In this document: one piece after another, positions 25,996 through 33,253 of the stretch | Layout of the letters: each line of letters starts with the position of its first letter | How positions within the stretch are numbered: the first letter of the stretch is position 1 | Source: an uncultured Prevotella sp. | GTDB lineage: Bacteria; Bacteroidota; Bacteroidia; Bacteroidales; Bacteroidaceae | Direction of reading: 5' to 3' | DNA length: 47,633 nucleotides | Assembly: GCA_900318625.1 (NCBI GenBank) | Contig: ONLG01000008.1 | Coordinates: forward strand, 1 to 47,633 | Translations under genes and position numbers: made by a program | Notes under the pieces: generated by a model | Databases searched by the model: none | The model's input: the letters and a program-made list of their open reading frames with translations, nothing else | What the model was told of the DNA's origin: nothing

Positions 25996-27522
25996 TCATT
26001 TCACTTTTATCTGCTTGCCGGCGCGTATGTTGTCGCCGGTGAGCTTGTTGATTTTCTTCAGCTTATCCACCGTGGTGTGGTGCTTGGCGGCCAGCTGCGA
26101 GAGGGTCTGCCCTTTCTCTACGGTGACGTTCGAGGGTGCTTCGGCTTTCTTCCTCTTGCCTTTCTTGTCGGGTTGGCTGTAGTTGTCAGCCCGCTTTCCC
26201 TTGCCTTTGTGCTTGCCACGGTTCTCGTTCACCGTTTCCTGATAGCTGTTTCTGCTGTGGCGTTCGCTGTATCGTGACCTCGATTTCACCTGCGGCAGCG
26301 GCTGATGGGCAGGCTGCGAGATGTTTGGTGCGGCAGGTTTGGAGTGGGCTGAACTGTTGGAATAGCGTGGCGTAGGAGGCGAGTAGGAACGCTCGGACTG
26401 TCGTGGGGCTTGGTCTTCGACCTCCACCTCGGAGCGTTTTGCCAGCAGGCGGTTGGAGTGATAGGTGTTGTAGATGGAGTCTTCGGCATCGATAAACTTA
26501 CCGATATAGGCCGAAGGCAGGCGCAGGGCTGCGTGGCCGCTGCTGCCGTTGACGATGTTGCGTCGGTATTGGGGGTTAAGCTCGCGTAGCTGGCTGCTCT
26601 CGATGCCTATCACGCGGGCTATCTGGTCGAAGTGAACGTCCTTCCTAACGTGCACGGTGTCCGAGCGCTGCGGCAGGTCGGTTTCCATCGGGCAGATGTT
26701 ATGGTCGCAATAGTAGTTCATCACGTAGTTGGCTGCGATGAACGAAGGCACATATCCGCGTGTCTCGCGAGGCAGATAGGGGTAAATTTTCCAGTAGTCG
26801 GTCTCGCCTCCGGCGCGGTGGATGGCTTTCTTGATGCGCTCCGGGCCGCAGTTGTAGGCCGCAATGACCAGGTTCCAGTCGCCGAACACGCGGTAGAGGT
26901 CGCGCAGCAGCCGCGCCGCAGCATCCGAAGCCTTCAGCGGGTCGCGCCGTTCGTCGACCAGCGAGTTCACTTCCAGACCGTACTGCTTGCCTGCCGAGAG
27001 CATGAACTGCCACAGTCCGGAGGCTCCGGCGGGTGATACGGCATTGGGGTTGAGGCCCGACTCAATCACGGGAAGGTATTTCAGCTCGAGCGGAAGGCCG
27101 TAGGTCTCGAGTGCTTCCTCGAATATCGGAGTGTAGAAGTTGGCCGCGCCGAGCAGGAAACTCATCTGTCGGCGTCCGCGCTTGGTGTAGCGGTCGATGA
27201 ACTTGCGCACAACCTCGTTGTAGGGCATCTCCATCACCGTGGGCAAGCGGCGCAAGCGCTCTACATAAACCTCGCGGTCGTATTCCGGGTCGGTGTTCTT
27301 CATGTTGCAGCCGTCAACCTCGTGCAGGTAGTTTCGGGCGTGATACGTTTCCAACATGCTGTCTACATTGAAGGTCATAGCCGTTGGAACATCAATCTCT
27401 TCGCGGTTTCCATACTCGTCGATAACAACTTCATATTCCTGATAGTTGTTGTTCTGGGCCACTGTGGCAGTGGAAACGGCAAGCAGGGAGATTAGTGTCA
27501 GTATGTGATTTCTCATGTTCAT
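25996..27522 (-). CDS. Lytic murein transglycosylase with LysM domain (MltD-like)
   Basis: The 508-residue exported enzyme cleaves peptidoglycan between MurNAc and GlcNAc. It starts with a signal peptide (MRNHILTLISLLAVSTATVA). The SLT catalytic domain lies at about 130-260: LKYLPVIESGLNPNAVSPAG (catalytic Glu in VIESG), ASGLWQFM and AAYNCGPERIKKAI. A low-complexity Ser/Pro/Lys linker (about 370-455) leads to a C-terminal LysM domain (VEKGQTLSQLAAKHHTTVDK) that binds glycan. Most MltD proteins have two or more LysM units; one is visible here. It follows DUF5683 by 21 nt. Confidence 0.93.
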   Translation of the reverse strand: MNMRNHILTLISLLAVSTATVAQNNNYQEYEVVIDEYGNREEIDVPTAMTFNVDSMLETYHARNYLHEVDGCNMKNTDPEYDREVYVERLRRLPTVMEMPYNEVVRKFIDRYTKRGRRQMSFLLGAANFYTPIFEEALETYGLPLELKYLPVIESGLNPNAVSPAGASGLWQFMLSAGKQYGLEVNSLVDERRDPLKASDAAARLLRDLYRVFGDWNLVIAAYNCGPERIKKAIHRAGGETDYWKIYPYLPRETRGYVPSFIAANYVMNYYCDHNICPMETDLPQRSDTVHVRKDVHFDQIARVIGIESSQLRELNPQYRRNIVNGSSGHAALRLPSAYIGKFIDAEDSIYNTYHSNRLLAKRSEVEVEDQAPRQSERSYSPPTPRYSNSSAHSKPAAPNISQPAHQPLPQVKSRSRYSERHSRNSYQETVNENRGKHKGKGKRADNYSQPDKKGKRKKAEAPSNVTVEKGQTLSQLAAKHHTTVDKLKKINKLTGDNIRAGKQIKVK

Positions 27523-27543
27523 AGTCGTAACAGGTATGTTTGG

Positions 27544-28308
27544 TCAGAATGTGAGGCCGATGCCGAGCCCCACGCCGGCAGGCTGCTGTGGCTTGCCTTG
27601 GGCCTGGTTGCCGAAGATGGCAGGCTGAATGTGCAGGCTGAGATTGTCGGAGATGTCGAACTCAGACAGCGACGCGTCGACGTATGCATCCACTATCGAC
27701 AGCGCATAGACTCCTATCAGCACGAAAACGCTAAGGTCGCGATAGCGGCGGAAGCGGTCCTTGCGCTTTCGGAACACCTCTTCATACTGCTTCTTGTTGG
27801 CCTCGGTGATGGTCGTTCCTAAGTGGAGGAAGCTTTTGTAGCTCTCTGTTGAGGGGTCGTTGTCCATGATGTCGATGTAGGCTTGCGAGTAATCGTGGTA
27901 CATCTGGTTGTTCCACGACAGCGCATAGATACATCCCACGAAGCCTCCATAGAAGATAGGGAGCTTCCAGAACTTGCGGTTGTAGATCTGTCCGCCGCCC
28001 GGCAGCACCGCCGCAAGCCACAGAGCTCTCTTCGGGCTGGGCTTCCATGTAGACCAGTCGCGGCCCTTGCGCTTCTCCTTAGGCTGCATACGGTCGATGG
28101 CTTTGTCAGAAATCATGGTGTCGGCAGCAGCTATCTCCTCCTCGGGAATGATTAGCGGAGCTGCAATGAACAGCGAGTCGTCGGGATAGTAGACGGCTAT
28201 CGAGTCGCCCCCGACGGGTTGCTGGGCCCATGCAGCTGGCGTGTCAAAGGCCAGAAGCAGCGTTGCCGAGGCAATGATGTGCAGTATGTGTCGGATGTGG
28301 AAGGTCAC
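27544..28308 (-). CDS. DUF5683 family protein
   Basis: This 254-residue exported or membrane protein belongs to a Bacteroidota-specific family that habitually sits after parB. The start is GTG 28308, followed by a hydrophobic signal segment (HIIASATLLLAFDTPAAWA). Conserved features include LPGGGQIYNRKFWKLPIFYGG and a hydrophobic segment RDLSVFVLIGVYALSIVDAY, followed by VDASLSEFDIS. Function is unknown; the GGGQIYN region resembles small membrane-spanning domains of the P13/TM2 sort. It begins 6 nt after the parB stop. Confidence 0.8.
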   Translation of the reverse strand: MTFHIRHILHIIASATLLLAFDTPAAWAQQPVGGDSIAVYYPDDSLFIAAPLIIPEEEIAAADTMISDKAIDRMQPKEKRKGRDWSTWKPSPKRALWLAAVLPGGGQIYNRKFWKLPIFYGGFVGCIYALSWNNQMYHDYSQAYIDIMDNDPSTESYKSFLHLGTTITEANKKQYEEVFRKRKDRFRRYRDLSVFVLIGVYALSIVDAYVDASLSEFDISDNLSLHIQPAIFGNQAQGKPQQPAGVGLGIGLTF

Positions 28309-28314
28309 TTGAGG

Positions 28315-29223
28315 CTACTGTTTCAGTTTGTCAAAGACGTTCATGATGTGTTCCAGTTCCTCTTCCGAGCCGAAAGGTATGCTTATCTTGCCCTTGCCCT
28401 TGTCGTTGTAGCTCATCTGCACCTTCGTGGCAAAGAAGTCGGAGAGTCGGCTTTTCAGGATGTTGAACTCCTCGGGAAGCCTTTTCTTTGCGCTGATGGT
28501 TTTCTTGGCAGACTGTATGTCCTCGCCGTTGTTGAGCTGATGACACAGTTCCTCCACCTTTCTCACCGAGTAACCGTTCTTGTGTATCTCCTTGAACAGC
28601 TTGAGCTGGAGCGACGGAGAGCTGAGCGAAAGGAGCGCACGGGCGTGTCCCATGTCTATTTCCTTCTTCTGTAGAGCCATCTGCACCTGTGCGGGAAGTT
28701 TCAGAAGGCGCAGGTAGTTGGCTATTGCAGCGCGGCTCTTGCCCACTCGTTCCGACACCTTCTCTTGCGTCATGCCGCTCTTTTCCAGCAGATGCTCGTA
28801 GGCAAGAGCTATCTCTATGGCGTTGAGATCTTCGCGTTGGATGTTCTCGACGAGTGCCATCTCCATGACGTTCTCGTCCTTTATGGTGCGGATATATGCC
28901 GGAATGGCTGTCAGTCCGGCCAGTTGTGATGCGCGCCACCTGCGCTCTCCGGCGATAATCTGGAAGCGTCCGTCTTCCATTTGCCTGAGCGTGATGGGCT
29001 GCACGATGCCTATCTGCCTGATGCTTGCTGCCAGTTCCTCAAGTGCCGAGGCATCAAACTCGCGGCGCGGCTGGTTGGGATTGGCATCAATCTGGTCGAT
29101 AGCGACCTCGTTTATGGTAGAGCTGCCCTGCGTGCTCACCTCGTCGGTGGAGATGAGAGCATCCAGACCGCGGCCCAGTGCCGCAGTCTTCGCAGTGCGG
29201 TTGTATTTCTTGTGTACTGCCAT
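28315..29223 (-). CDS. parB: Chromosome partitioning protein ParB
   Basis: ParB is the CTP-dependent clamp that loads at parS sites and spreads to organise origin segregation. The 302 residues include an N-terminal ParB/Srx domain with DQIDANPNQPRREFD, then VQPITLRQM and IIAGERRWRASQLAG (the GERRxRA motif that contacts CTP). The helix-turn-helix region is MTQEKVSERVGKSRAAIANY and the end is a dimerisation domain. It starts 8 nt after parA. No canonical parS (TGTTTCACGTGAAACA type) was found in the window. Confidence 0.96.
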   Translation of the reverse strand: MAVHKKYNRTAKTAALGRGLDALISTDEVSTQGSSTINEVAIDQIDANPNQPRREFDASALEELAASIRQIGIVQPITLRQMEDGRFQIIAGERRWRASQLAGLTAIPAYIRTIKDENVMEMALVENIQREDLNAIEIALAYEHLLEKSGMTQEKVSERVGKSRAAIANYLRLLKLPAQVQMALQKKEIDMGHARALLSLSSPSLQLKLFKEIHKNGYSVRKVEELCHQLNNGEDIQSAKKTISAKKRLPEEFNILKSRLSDFFATKVQMSYNDKGKGKISIPFGSEEELEHIMNVFDKLKQ

Positions 29224-29231
29224 TGTTTGTC

Positions 29232-30002
29232 TTATCTGTTTTCGTTCTTGCTAATAATCTCCTTAGCCAGAGCCAGGTGGTTCTTTGCGCCGGTGGAGTC
29301 GGCATCGTAGAGGATTACCGGCAGTCCGTGGCTGGGGCTCTCGCTGAGCTTCACGTTGCGCTGTATGACGGTCTTGAACACCAGTTCCTGGAAGTGGCGC
29401 TTCACCTCGTCGTAGATTTGGTTGGCCAGTCTCAGGCGCGAATCATACATCGTAAGCAGGAAGCCTTCAATCTCGAGCTTCGGGTTGAGCTTGGTTTTTA
29501 TGATCTTGATGGTATTGAGCAGCTTGCTGATTCCTTCCAAAGCGAAGTACTCGCACTGCACGGGAATGATGACGGAGTCGGCTGCTGTGAGTGCGTTCAC
29601 TGTGATAAGGCCCAGCGAAGGCGAGCAGTCGATGAGTATGTAGTCGTAGTCGTCGCGTATAGGAGCAAGCAGATTGCTCAGCACTTTCTCGCGGTTCTCA
29701 AGGTTGAGCATCTCTATTTCCGCTCCCACGAGGTCGATATGGCTGGGCACTATGTCCAGTCCCTCGATGTCGGTAGTGTATATCGCATCGCGCACATCAG
29801 CCTTATCGATGATACATTCGTATATGGAGCAGTCCACTTCCTTTATGTCTACGCCCAAGCCGCTTGAGGCATTGGCCTGCGGGTCGGCGTCAACGACGAG
29901 CACGCTCTTCTCGAGTGTGGCCAGCGAAGCTGCGAGATTGATTGACGTTGTGGTCTTGCCCACACCGCCTTTCTGGTTTGCCAAAGCTATAATTCGTCCC
30001 AT
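29232..30002 (-). CDS. parA: Chromosome partitioning ATPase ParA (Soj)
   Basis: This 256-residue Walker-type ATPase works with ParB to move replicated origins apart on the nucleoid. The deviant Walker A is ANQKGGVGKTTTSINLA near residue 8-24, the A' motif is VLVVDADPQANASSGLG, and the Walker B is YILIDCSPSLGLIT. The length fits chromosomal Soj rather than plasmid ParA, which carries an extra N-terminal HTH. It is the first gene of the parA-parB-DUF5683-mltD run. Confidence 0.96.
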   Translation of the reverse strand: MGRIIALANQKGGVGKTTTSINLAASLATLEKSVLVVDADPQANASSGLGVDIKEVDCSIYECIIDKADVRDAIYTTDIEGLDIVPSHIDLVGAEIEMLNLENREKVLSNLLAPIRDDYDYILIDCSPSLGLITVNALTAADSVIIPVQCEYFALEGISKLLNTIKIIKTKLNPKLEIEGFLLTMYDSRLRLANQIYDEVKRHFQELVFKTVIQRNVKLSESPSHGLPVILYDADSTGAKNHLALAKEIISKNENR

Positions 30003-30091
30003 TTCTTTTTATCCTTTCTTTTTGCCTTAATGGTTGAAACAAGTTGCCGGTGCGGCTGCCCGGTGGGTTCGCCGCAGACGTATATATTCGG

Positions 30092-30099
30092 CAAAGTTA
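30092..30099 (-). promoter_or_regulatory. Promoter -7 element of parA
   Basis: The minus strand reads TAACTTTG, matching TAnnTTTG, about 90 nt upstream of the parA ATG. No clear -33 TTTG was found at the right distance. Confidence 0.5.
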
Positions 30100-30141
30100 C
30101 ATATTTTATTTTATAGTAGAGTGAATTTAATCCTTTTTTAG

Positions 30142-30149
30142 TAATTTTG
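30142..30149 (+). promoter_or_regulatory. Promoter -7 element of the surE-lpxB operon
   Basis: TAATTTTG matches the -7 consensus TAnnTTTG. It faces away from the parA element in the same intergenic region and implies an approximately 100-nt leader before surE. A -33 match is weak. Confidence 0.5.
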
Positions 30150-30254
30150 CTGATTGAAAACACGGCCAGGGCATCCTTGCCGGGCAGTGGGGAATAGCCG
30201 TCGGCAGTGTTCCGGCGACCCTGCAACCGGGTCCTGGGCCTCAATCTCAGATTT

Positions 30255-31022
30255 ATGAGCAAACCATTGATACTCATTTCCAATGATGATGGCTACGACA
30301 GTCGTGGCATCAGATACCTTGTTGACTTTGTTTCCGACCTGGGCGAGGTGCTTGTGTGTGCCCCCGACGGCGGTCGCTCAGGCTACTCGCGGTCGTTCTC
30401 GGCCACTCCGCCGCTCTATCTGCGCCGTCGCGAGCCTATAGGCGATGCACAGGTGTGGTCGTGCAGCGGCACGCCCGTTGACTGCGTGAAGATGTCTCTC
30501 TCGCAAATCATCCCCGACCGGCAGCCCGCGCTCGTCATCGGAGGCATCAACCACGGCGACAACAGCACCGTGAACAACCACTACAGCGGCACTATGGGCG
30601 TTGCCATAGAGGGCTGCCTGAAGTACATTCCCTCGATATCCTTTTCCACTTGCGACTACAATCCCAAAGCCGAACTGGAGCATCTGCGTCCCTGGGTGAG
30701 GAAAATCACGGCCAAGGTGCTTGCCGATGGCTTGCCCAGGCTCACCTGCCTGAACGTGAACTTCCCCGTGGCCGACAGCTTCAAGGGCGTGCGCCCGTGC
30801 CGCATGGGCTTAGGCAGCTGGATAAACGAGGTGAAGAAGTGCCACCATCCGCGCGGTTACGACTACTACTGGATGGTTGGCGACTATCGCGACGACGAGC
30901 CATCGGCCACCGACAACGACCGGCAGGCACTGCGCGAAGGCTACATCGCCCTCACGCCTGTTACCATAGACGTGACAAACTACTCCTTCCTGGAAACCAT
31001 GAACGATTGGGAGAGCCTATGA
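30255..31022 (+). CDS. surE: 5'/3'-nucleotidase SurE
   Basis: SurE is a metal-dependent nucleoside 5'/3'-monophosphatase linked to stationary-phase survival. The hallmark metal site ILISNDDGYDSRGIRYL is at the N-terminus, followed by VCAPDGGRSGYSRSF, CSGTPVDCVKMSL and GGINHGDN with NNHYSGTMGVAIEG. The 255 residues from ATG 30255 (MSKPLILI) fit the family. The frame is open upstream to 30207, but that part lacks family similarity. Its stop overlaps the lpxB start (ATGA). Confidence 0.95.
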   Translation: MSKPLILISNDDGYDSRGIRYLVDFVSDLGEVLVCAPDGGRSGYSRSFSATPPLYLRRREPIGDAQVWSCSGTPVDCVKMSLSQIIPDRQPALVIGGINHGDNSTVNNHYSGTMGVAIEGCLKYIPSISFSTCDYNPKAELEHLRPWVRKITAKVLADGLPRLTCLNVNFPVADSFKGVRPCRMGLGSWINEVKKCHHPRGYDYYWMVGDYRDDEPSATDNDRQALREGYIALTPVTIDVTNYSFLETMNDWESL

Positions 31023-32233
31023 AATACTATCTTATTGCAGGCGAAGCCAGTGGCGACCTCCACGCTTCGCGACTTATGCAGCAACTCAAGGAGGGCGACA
31101 CCGAAGCCCAGTTCCGCTTCTTCGGAGGCGACAAGATGCTTGCCGTGGGCGGCACCTGCGTGCGGCACTACAAGCAGCTGGCCTACATGGGCTTCGTTCC
31201 CGTGCTGCTCCACCTGCCGCAGATACTCAGCGGCATGAAGCTTTGCCGCGAAGACATAGTCAAGTGGCAGCCCGACGTGGTGATACTCGTTGACTATGCC
31301 GGCTTCAATCTTGCCATCGCACGCTTCCTTGGCAAGTATAACCACCAGCCGGGACACAGGAAAATCCCGGTCTACTACTACATCTCGCCAAAGCTTTGGG
31401 CGTGGAAGGAATGGCGCGTGAAGACCATTCGCCGCAATGTAGACGAGCTTTTCTCAATCCTTCCATTTGAAAAGGATTTCTATCAGAAGAAGCATCGCTA
31501 CCCGATATATTACGTAGGCAATCCCACAAAGGAAGAAGTAGACTCGTTCAAGGCATCCTACAGCGAGTCGGCAGAGGCTTTCCGCGAGCGCAACGGCTTG
31601 TCTTCCAAACCCATACTGGCACTCCTTGCCGGCAGCCGCAAGCAGGAGATAAAGGACAATCTGCCAGCTATGCTCGAGGCTTCGGCACGCTTCAAGGACT
31701 ATCAGGTGGTGCTGGCGTGCGCACCTTCGGTCGACGATGCCTACTACGACCGCGTGTTGCAGGGAGCCGAAGTGAGCCGCGTGAGGGGCCTCACCTACGA
31801 GCTTCTCAGCCATTCAGCCCTTGCGCTCGTCACCAGCGGCACCGCAACGCTCGAGACTGCACTGTTCGGAGTGCCGCAGGTGGTGTGCTATCGCGTGCCC
31901 ATGCCCAAGTTCATGCGCTTCGGTTTCAACCATTTCATTCATGTGAAATACATCTCGCTCGTCAATCTTATTGCCGGACGCGAAGTGGTGCCTGAGCTTT
32001 TTGCCGACCGCTTCAGCGTCTACGAGATTACCAACCAGCTCTACCGCATCCTGCCGGGCACGCCGCAGCGCGAGAAGATGCTCGAAGGCTACCGGCTCGT
32101 AGCCCAGCAGCTGGGCACCAAGGTGGCTCCGCGACAGGCTGCCCACATAATGCTCGACCTGCTCAGCCGCCCAAGGCAAACCGCAGCCGCCGACAAACCA
32201 ACCAATACGGGAGAAGATGCTGTTCAGAACTGA
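31019..32233 (+). CDS. lpxB: Lipid-A-disaccharide synthase
   Basis: LpxB joins UDP-2,3-diacylglucosamine and lipid X to form the lipid A disaccharide at the cytoplasmic membrane. It has 404 residues from ATG 31019. Family signatures are YLIAGEASGDLHAS at the start, FFGGDKMLAVGG, VILVDYAGFNLAIA, YYISPKLWAWKEWRVK, ILALLAGSRKQEI and LVTSGTATLETALFGVPQ. Start and stop overlap surE by 4 nt, and the GSCFA gene overlaps its end by 17 nt, so the three are one operon. Its presence confirms a Gram-negative envelope. Confidence 0.97.
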   Translation: MKYYLIAGEASGDLHASRLMQQLKEGDTEAQFRFFGGDKMLAVGGTCVRHYKQLAYMGFVPVLLHLPQILSGMKLCREDIVKWQPDVVILVDYAGFNLAIARFLGKYNHQPGHRKIPVYYYISPKLWAWKEWRVKTIRRNVDELFSILPFEKDFYQKKHRYPIYYVGNPTKEEVDSFKASYSESAEAFRERNGLSSKPILALLAGSRKQEIKDNLPAMLEASARFKDYQVVLACAPSVDDAYYDRVLQGAEVSRVRGLTYELLSHSALALVTSGTATLETALFGVPQVVCYRVPMPKFMRFGFNHFIHVKYISLVNLIAGREVVPELFADRFSVYEITNQLYRILPGTPQREKMLEGYRLVAQQLGTKVAPRQAAHIMLDLLSRPRQTAAADKPTNTGEDAVQN

Positions 32234-33050
32234 GGTAGAGGTAGCCAGGGCACCGTTTGCCATCAAGCCCTCCGACAGGCTGTTGTTCGTAGGCAGTTGC
32301 TTTGCGGGCAACATCGGAGAGCACTTCCGCAGGGAGCACTTCCGCACCGAGGTGAACCCCTACGGCGTGATGTATAACCCCGTTTCCATACTCCATACCA
32401 TCGAGAAGCTCTCAGCCGCAGGCCGGCTGAGGGCCGATGTGGCTGTGCTCACCCTCGGCACGAACCACGTCTACCGCCTGAAGGAGACGGGCGAGATAGT
32501 AGACAACTGCATGAAGCGCCCCCAGCGCCTCTTCAGCGAGGAGCTGCTGACCGTGGACGAGTGTGCCCAGGCCCTCCGCCAGTCGGTTGAGCTGTTGCGA
32601 AAGGCCAATCCCGAGGTGAGCATAGTGCTCACAGTGAGCCCCATCCGCTACCGCAAGTATGGCTACCACGGCAGCCAGCTCTCCAAGGCCACCCTGCTGC
32701 TGGCCGTTGACCAAGTGGTTGCTCAGGGTGAGGAAGCCCCTTGTCCGTCAGCATTATACTATTTCCCCGCCTACGAGATAGTGAACGACGAGCTGCGCGA
32801 CTACCGTTTCTATGCTCCCGATATGCTCCACCCCTCGGAGCAGGCCGTGGAATACATCTGGCAGAAGTTCCGGCAAGCCTGCTTCTCGCCCGAAGCCGAC
32901 GAGTATCTGGAGCTGTGGCGACCGGTGAGAGAGGCTCTGGCCCATCGCCCGTTCAATCCGGAGTCGGACGAATACAAGGCTTTTGTGGAGCAGACCAACA
33001 AGAAGCTGGAAACCCTGAAGCTGCGCTATCCCCATCTCAACGATGTGTGA
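32217..33050 (+). CDS. GSCFA domain protein
   Basis: This 277-residue protein carries the GSCFA signature that names its family (FVGSCFAGNIGEHFR, residues about 24-38). The family belongs to the SGNH/GDSL-like hydrolase fold and is found mostly in Bacteroidota and Alphaproteobacteria. Further motifs are NPYGVMYNPVSI, TLGTNHVYR, LTVSPIRYRK and PAYEIVNDELRDYRFYAPDMLHPSE, the last resembling the catalytic Asp-x-x-His block. No signal peptide is seen. The substrate is unknown, and the operon with lpxB hints at envelope glycan or lipid modification. Confidence 0.88.
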   Translation: MLFRTEVEVARAPFAIKPSDRLLFVGSCFAGNIGEHFRREHFRTEVNPYGVMYNPVSILHTIEKLSAAGRLRADVAVLTLGTNHVYRLKETGEIVDNCMKRPQRLFSEELLTVDECAQALRQSVELLRKANPEVSIVLTVSPIRYRKYGYHGSQLSKATLLLAVDQVVAQGEEAPCPSALYYFPAYEIVNDELRDYRFYAPDMLHPSEQAVEYIWQKFRQACFSPEADEYLELWRPVREALAHRPFNPESDEYKAFVEQTNKKLETLKLRYPHLNDV

Positions 33051-33067
33051 GGCTCCGCTTTTCGGCT

Positions 33068-33098
33068 CCCCTCCCTTGGGGAGGGGTAGGGGGTGGGT
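33068..33098 (+). repeat. G-rich hairpin repeat after the GSCFA gene
   Basis: CCCCTCCC (33068-33075) and GGGAGGGG (33079-33086) form an 8-bp stem with a 3-nt loop, followed by a G/T-rich tail to 33098. The core CTCCCTTGGGGAGGGG and its tail recur almost identically (25 of 27 bases) inside trmO at 47607-47633, in the opposite orientation. It may also terminate the surE operon transcript. Confidence 0.6.
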
Positions 33099-33100
33099 GA

Positions 33101-33163
33101 GTAATATGGCCCATATTGGTCGGTAATATGGCCCATATTGGTCAGTAATATGGCCCATATTAC
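33101..33163. repeat. Three tandem copies of a 15-bp palindrome, 22-bp spacing
   Basis: AATATGGCCCATATT occurs three times, at 33103-33117, 33125-33139 and 33147-33161. Each copy is a perfect inverted repeat of 7 bp around a single central C. Spacing is exactly 22 bp, with GGTCRGT linkers, so the copies lie on roughly the same helical face. The array lies about 30-90 bp upstream of the murF-alr promoter elements. It is either an operator or iteron-like protein-binding array, or an intergenic repeat family. Confidence 0.65.
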
Positions 33164-33194
33164 TTTCTGTCAAGCTTGGTTTTTCTGGCTAATG

Positions 33195-33227
33195 GTTGCC
33201 TTGTTTCGGAATAAATGTATAATTTTG
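33195..33227 (+). promoter_or_regulatory. Promoter of murF-alr
   Basis: TAATTTTG at 33220-33227 matches the -7 consensus. GTTG at 33195-33198, 21 nt upstream, is a near match to the -33 TTTG. The coding start (33254) follows 26 nt later. Confidence 0.5.
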
Positions 33228-33253
33228 CGAGTTGTAAACATAATACCTGCGAT

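Noticed and set aside
28315-30002. Canonical parS sites near parAB
   Set aside because: No TGTTTCACGTGAAACA-type site was found; only the related-centre palindrome at 17565 is reported, as a separate speculation.
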